Shown here one piece after another: positions 5,787-8,342 of a stretch of DNA of 8,342 nt. Under the pieces are notes generated by a model. The model searched no databases. It was not told where the DNA came from and saw only the letters and a program-made list of their open reading frames with translations. Within the stretch, counting starts at the first letter, position 1. Each line of letters starts with the position of its first letter. Source of the DNA: an uncultured Lachnospiraceae bacterium (lineage in GTDB: Bacteria; Bacillota_A; Clostridia; Lachnospirales; Lachnospiraceae); the NCBI GenBank assembly GCA_902795835.1, contig CADBNA010000051.1:1-8342 (forward strand), given 5' to 3'. A program made the translations under genes and the position numbers.

Positions 5787-5810
5787 TACTTCTTAACTTC
5801 TTAATCAGTA

Positions 5811-5837
5811 AAAAATCCGGCCTTGGTGGCCGGATTT
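5811..5837 (-). terminator. Intrinsic terminator of the S1-domain gene
   Basis: A perfect 10-bp stem: AAATCCGGCC (5813-5822) pairs with GGCCGGATTT (5828-5837) across a 5-nt loop. On the minus strand the stem runs into a T6 run (5811-5816, sharing its last three pairs), so it ends the leftward S1 transcript. It lacks a U-run on the plus strand, so it is a poorer terminator for the IolG-like gene. Confidence 0.8.
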
Positions 5838-5846
5838 CATCCGATG

Positions 5847-5886
5847 AAGGGGCTGCCGCACTAATCATTTAATGCGACAGCCCCTT
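5847..5886. repeat. Large hairpin, possible dispersed repeat
   Basis: AAGGGGCTG (5847-5855) pairs with CAGCCCCTT (5878-5886); after one C/A mismatch the stem continues with CGCA/TGCG (5857-5860 with 5873-5876) around a 12-nt A/T-rich loop. No U-run follows on either strand. It lies between the S1 stop and the terminator hairpin, separated from the latter by a small palindrome TTCATCCGATGAA (5836-5848). It may be an RNA-stabilising stem or a copy of a REP-like intergenic repeat. Confidence 0.55.
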
Positions 5887-5907
5887 CTGTATGCAGGTAT
5901 GCGGATT

Positions 5908-6618
5908 TTACAGCTTGATGTTCTTCAGCAGGGAACCGATGTTGGTCGTGAGATCCTCTGCCTTCGGAAGCTTGAAGTTCCGAGCCTCTCTGTCTTCTCT
6001 TTCCTCTCTGCCATCAGAGGCACCCTCTTCCAGGGCCTTCATGGACAGGCTCAGCTTGCCGTCTTTGATGGCAATGACCTTGACTTTCACTTCCTGACCG
6101 ACTTTCAGGACATCTTCCGGAAGTTTGACGCGGGCCCGTGAAATCTGAGAAACATGGACCAGGCCGGAAAGACCGTTCTCCAGACGGACAAAAGCACCGT
6201 AGGGCTGCAGTGTCTCGACCTTGCCGTCCATCACGGTACCCTGTGCGATCTCCGCAATGCGGGCTTTGCGCTCCTCGTCTGCTTTTGCGCGAAGCAGCTC
6301 AGTGGCAGAAAGAATCAGGCGGCCCTTTTCGGGATCTGCTTCACGAACGATAACCTGAATCTCCTTGCCCAGGTATTCGTTCAGGTCTGCGACATGGCCC
6401 AGTGCCAGCCGGGAAGCCGGAATAAAGCCGCGCACACCTTCGACATTGGACACAACGCCCTTGTTTACCACGCCGTCAACCGTGACGGTCAGCGGTGTCT
6501 TCTCCTCCTGATACTGTTTCAGTTTTTCCCAGTTCGCCTCACCCTCATCTTTAAATGTGGTGAACGAATCATCCACGGCCTGGGAGAAATCATCCATGGT
6601 GATGTTTTCTTCTGACAT
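5908..6618 (-). CDS. Two-S1-domain RNA-binding protein
   Basis: A 236-residue protein with two S1 (OB-fold) RNA-binding domains. The first, about 41-107, is divergent (TVDGVVNKGVVSNVEGVRGF, then GRLILSATELL); the second, about 126-195, is canonical (GTVMDGKVETLQPYGAFVRL, then GLVHVSQIS and GKLSLSMKAL). An acidic N-terminal helix (1-40), a charged linker (197-213) and a C-terminal segment ending GSLLKNIKL flank them. It is far shorter than the four- to six-domain ribosomal protein S1, so it is an S1-like accessory protein that may act in translation, RNA turnover or stress; the precise role is unknown. The start is the ATG at 6618, with GAGGTG (6625-6630) 6 nt upstream; an in-frame GTG at 6627 overlaps that site and is rejected. 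It is a single-gene unit on the minus strand, with a terminator at 5811-5837, and diverges from the pyrophosphatase gene. Confidence 0.88.
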   Translation of the reverse strand: MSEENITMDDFSQAVDDSFTTFKDEGEANWEKLKQYQEEKTPLTVTVDGVVNKGVVSNVEGVRGFIPASRLALGHVADLNEYLGKEIQVIVREADPEKGRLILSATELLRAKADEERKARIAEIAQGTVMDGKVETLQPYGAFVRLENGLSGLVHVSQISRARVKLPEDVLKVGQEVKVKVIAIKDGKLSLSMKALEEGASDGREEREDREARNFKLPKAEDLTTNIGSLLKNIKL

Positions 6619-6653
6619 AGTATACACCTCATTCCTGTGTTCAAACTTTTATC

Positions 6654-6662
6654 AGTATAGCA
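6654..6662 (-). promoter_or_regulatory. Predicted extended -10 promoter of the S1-domain gene
   Basis: On the minus strand TATACT (6654-6659) is preceded by TGC (6660-6662), giving an extended -10 that matches consensus at 5 of 6 positions. The -35 region (about 6676-6682) is a poor match, as extended -10 promoters tolerate. The transcript would start near 6647, giving a leader of about 30 nt. Confidence 0.5.
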
Positions 6663-6684
6663 TAGAAAATCCAAACAGGAAAGA

Positions 6685-6715
6685 AAAAAGTGCACGGGAA
6701 ATGCGTTTTCCGTGC
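6685..6715 (-). terminator. Terminator-like hairpin upstream of the S1-gene promoter
   Basis: GCACGGGAAA (6692-6701) pairs with TTTTCCGTGC (6706-6715), 10 bp with one G-U pair on the plus strand (A-C on the minus), across a 4-nt loop. On the minus strand it is followed by AC and then T6. It resembles an intrinsic terminator pointed at the S1 gene, yet no gene ends here. It may be an attenuator for a longer S1 transcript or a stop for divergent noise. Confidence 0.5.
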
Positions 6716-6767
6716 TATGATGACATTTATATACAAATATATATAAAAATGCGTTCCAAAAGTCCGT

Positions 6768-6796
6768 TTGCACAAATACCGGTTTTCGTATATGAT
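6768..6796 (+). promoter_or_regulatory. Predicted promoter of the pyrophosphatase gene
   Basis: TTGCAC (6768-6773) and TATGAT (6791-6796) are separated by exactly 17 nt; the two elements match consensus at 4 of 6 and 5 of 6 positions. Transcription would start near 6803, giving a leader of about 44 nt. The A/T-rich stretch just upstream (6727-6750) may serve as an UP-like element. Confidence 0.7.
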
Positions 6797-6846
6797 ACCA
6801 TAAGTAGCGCCTGTTACGGAGAGACTGCAGGAGGAACCACAGACGA

Positions 6847-8342
6847 ATGAAGAAGAAAAATGATATCTACATTATCGGTCACAGGAATCCGGATACAGAT
6901 TCCATCTGCTCCGCCATCGCATATGCCGATATTAAAAATCGTACAGAGGAAGGACATTTTGTACCGATGCGGGCGGGTCAGATCAACGAGGAGACGGAGT
7001 TTGTCCTGAATTATTTTCACACGGATATACCCGGCTATCTTCCGGATGCCGCCGCACGGGTGAGTGAGATAGAGATTCATGAGATTCCCGGCGTCAGGGC
7101 ACAGATTTCCGTGAAGCGGGCGTGGGAACTGATGAAGCAGGAGAATGTGGTCACGCTGCCGATCACGACAGAGGATAACCGCCTGGAGGGTCTGATCACG
7201 GTCAGTGATATTGCAAAGTCCTATATGGACGTACATGACAATGATGTCCTGTCCCAGGCCTGTACCCAGTACAGCAGTATTGCGGAGACGCTGGACGGGC
7301 AGGTGGTTGTCGGGGATACGGAGAAGTATTTTGACTGCGGCCGTGTCGTGATCGGGGCCTTTAATCCTGACATGATGGGCAATTTTATAAGAGAAAAAGA
7401 CCTGGTCATCGTAGGAAACCGCGCGGAGGACCAGCTGTGCTGCCTGGATCTGGGGGCCAGCTGCATCGTAGTGGGCCTTGGCGCGCAGATCAGCGCGTCT
7501 ATTGTGAAACTGGCGAAGGACAGCGGCTGCGTGATCATTAGCAGCCCGCACGATACCTATACAATTGCGCGCCTGATCAACCAGGCAATCCCGGTCCGCC
7601 ATCTGATGAACTGGGGAAAAGTGATCACATTCCTGACGACCGACAAGGTGACGGAGATTGAAGACGTCATGAAGAGCAGCCGGTACAGGGATTACCCGGT
7701 GCTGAGTCCCCGGGGAAAATATGTCGGCACGATTTCCCGGCGCAACCTGATCGGACACGCCGGAAAGAAACTGATCCTCGTCGATCACAATGAGAAATCT
7801 CAGGCGGTGCCGAACATTGAAGAGGCGGAGATCCTGGAGATCATAGACCACCACAGGCTGGGATCCCTGGAGACCATTTCGCCGATCCTCTTCCGCAACC
7901 AGCCGGTGGGCTGTACCGGTACGATCATGTACCAGATTTATCAGGAACATGCCCTGGAGATACCGGAGCAGATTGCCGGACTTCTCTGCTCGGCCATCAT
8001 TTCCGATACGCTGCTGTTCCGGTCGCCTACCTGTACGCCTTCTGACCGTGCAGCTGCCGAGAGGCTCGCTGCCATTGCAGGGATCGATGATCTTCAGAAA
8101 TATGCCGCTGCCATGTTCCGGGCCGGCAGCAGCCTGGGGACAAAATCCGCAAATGAGGTATTTTATCAGGATTTCAAGAAATTTATGCTGGAGAAGGCGA
8201 CCTTCGGCGTCGGGCAGATCAGCTCCATGGATTCGGAGGAACTTTCTTCTATTAAAAATAAGCTTCTTCCCTATATGGAGAAAGAGTGCGGGAAGAATGA
8301 CATACAGATGGTCTTTTTCATGCTTACCAATATCATTGAGGA
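6847..8342 (+). CDS. CBS/DRTGG-containing manganese-dependent inorganic pyrophosphatase (3' partial)
   Basis: A family II (DHH) inorganic pyrophosphatase that hydrolyses pyrophosphate to phosphate in the cytosol, pulling biosynthetic reactions forward. The 498 visible codons run to the window edge; about 50 residues of the C-terminal DHHA2 domain should be missing. The metal site is complete: GHRNPDTDS gives His12, Asp16 and Asp18; VDHNE gives Asp313; IDHH gives His335 and His336; SDTLLF gives Asp387. Between the first two motifs (about 70-308) lies the regulatory insert: CBS domain 1 (about 74-130), a DRTGG domain (about 145-245, with DCGRVVIG), and CBS domain 2 (about 250-308). In characterised CBS-pyrophosphatases, AMP and ADP inhibit and ATP or diadenosine polyphosphates activate through this insert; the same is inferred here. 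The start has AGGAGG (6829-6834) at a long 12-nt spacing, with no closer ATG. Transcribed alone from 6768-6796, diverging from the S1 gene. Confidence 0.93.
   Translation, partial: MKKKNDIYIIGHRNPDTDSICSAIAYADIKNRTEEGHFVPMRAGQINEETEFVLNYFHTDIPGYLPDAAARVSEIEIHEIPGVRAQISVKRAWELMKQENVVTLPITTEDNRLEGLITVSDIAKSYMDVHDNDVLSQACTQYSSIAETLDGQVVVGDTEKYFDCGRVVIGAFNPDMMGNFIREKDLVIVGNRAEDQLCCLDLGASCIVVGLGAQISASIVKLAKDSGCVIISSPHDTYTIARLINQAIPVRHLMNWGKVITFLTTDKVTEIEDVMKSSRYRDYPVLSPRGKYVGTISRRNLIGHAGKKLILVDHNEKSQAVPNIEEAEILEIIDHHRLGSLETISPILFRNQPVGCTGTIMYQIYQEHALEIPEQIAGLLCSAIISDTLLFRSPTCTPSDRAAAERLAAIAGIDDLQKYAAAMFRAGSSLGTKSANEVFYQDFKKFMLEKATFGVGQISSMDSEELSSIKNKLLPYMEKECGKNDIQMVFFMLTNIIE

Noticed and set aside
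6814..7950. 378-codon minus-strand frame opposite the pyrophosphatase
   Set aside because: The plus strand carries a complete set of pyrophosphatase metal-binding motifs; the minus frame shows no domain.

Overview
The window looks like a chromosomal segment from a low-to-mid GC Bacillota, most likely a gut-type Clostridia (Lachnospiraceae-like) bacterium. This is inferred from strong AGGAGG-type ribosome binding sites, SigA-type promoters with 17-bp spacers, a transketolase encoded as a separate C-terminal subunit, a short two-S1-domain RNA-binding protein and a CBS-domain family II pyrophosphatase. No single marker fixes the species. I see no phage, transposase, CRISPR array, rRNA or tRNA.

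Layout. (1) Positions 2-838, plus strand: the end of a transketolase C-terminal subunit, closed by a strong intrinsic terminator (879-910). (2) Positions 935-1114, minus: a 59-residue helical protein of unknown function, 57 nt downstream of the next gene and probably read with it. (3) Positions 1172-2239, minus: a LacI-family sugar-type regulator. (4) A 313-nt divergent control region with one promoter on each strand and a perfect 12-bp palindrome at the predicted start site of the rightward transcript. (5) Positions 2553-3689, plus: a Gfo/Idh/MocA oxidoreductase. (6) Positions 3733-4569, minus: an AraC-family regulator. (7) A 178-nt divergent control region. (8) Positions 4748-5743, plus: a second Gfo/Idh/MocA enzyme of inositol 2-dehydrogenase (IolG) type. 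(9) Positions 5813-5886: a cluster of inverted repeats that includes the terminator of the leftward S1 gene. (10) Positions 5908-6618, minus: the two-S1-domain protein. (11) A 228-nt divergent region. (12) From 6847 to the right edge, plus: a CBS/DRTGG-containing manganese-dependent inorganic pyrophosphatase, cut by the window end.

The accessory core is 1172-5743. It holds two regulator/dehydrogenase divergons side by side: LacI facing away from one dehydrogenase, AraC facing away from another. No transporter, kinase or other iol gene lies between them. The simplest reading is a small sugar or cyclitol oxidation or epimerisation module with two independent inducer inputs. The most notable detail is in the IolG-like enzyme. 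The residue four positions before the catalytic histidine, an aspartate in Bacillus subtilis IolG and in most of the superfamily, is asparagine here (Asn175), while the lysine (Lys100) and histidine (His179) are kept at exactly the expected spacing. The flanks (transketolase, S1 protein, pyrophosphatase) are ordinary housekeeping genes, so the module looks inserted between core genes, though nothing in the sequence shows how it arrived.
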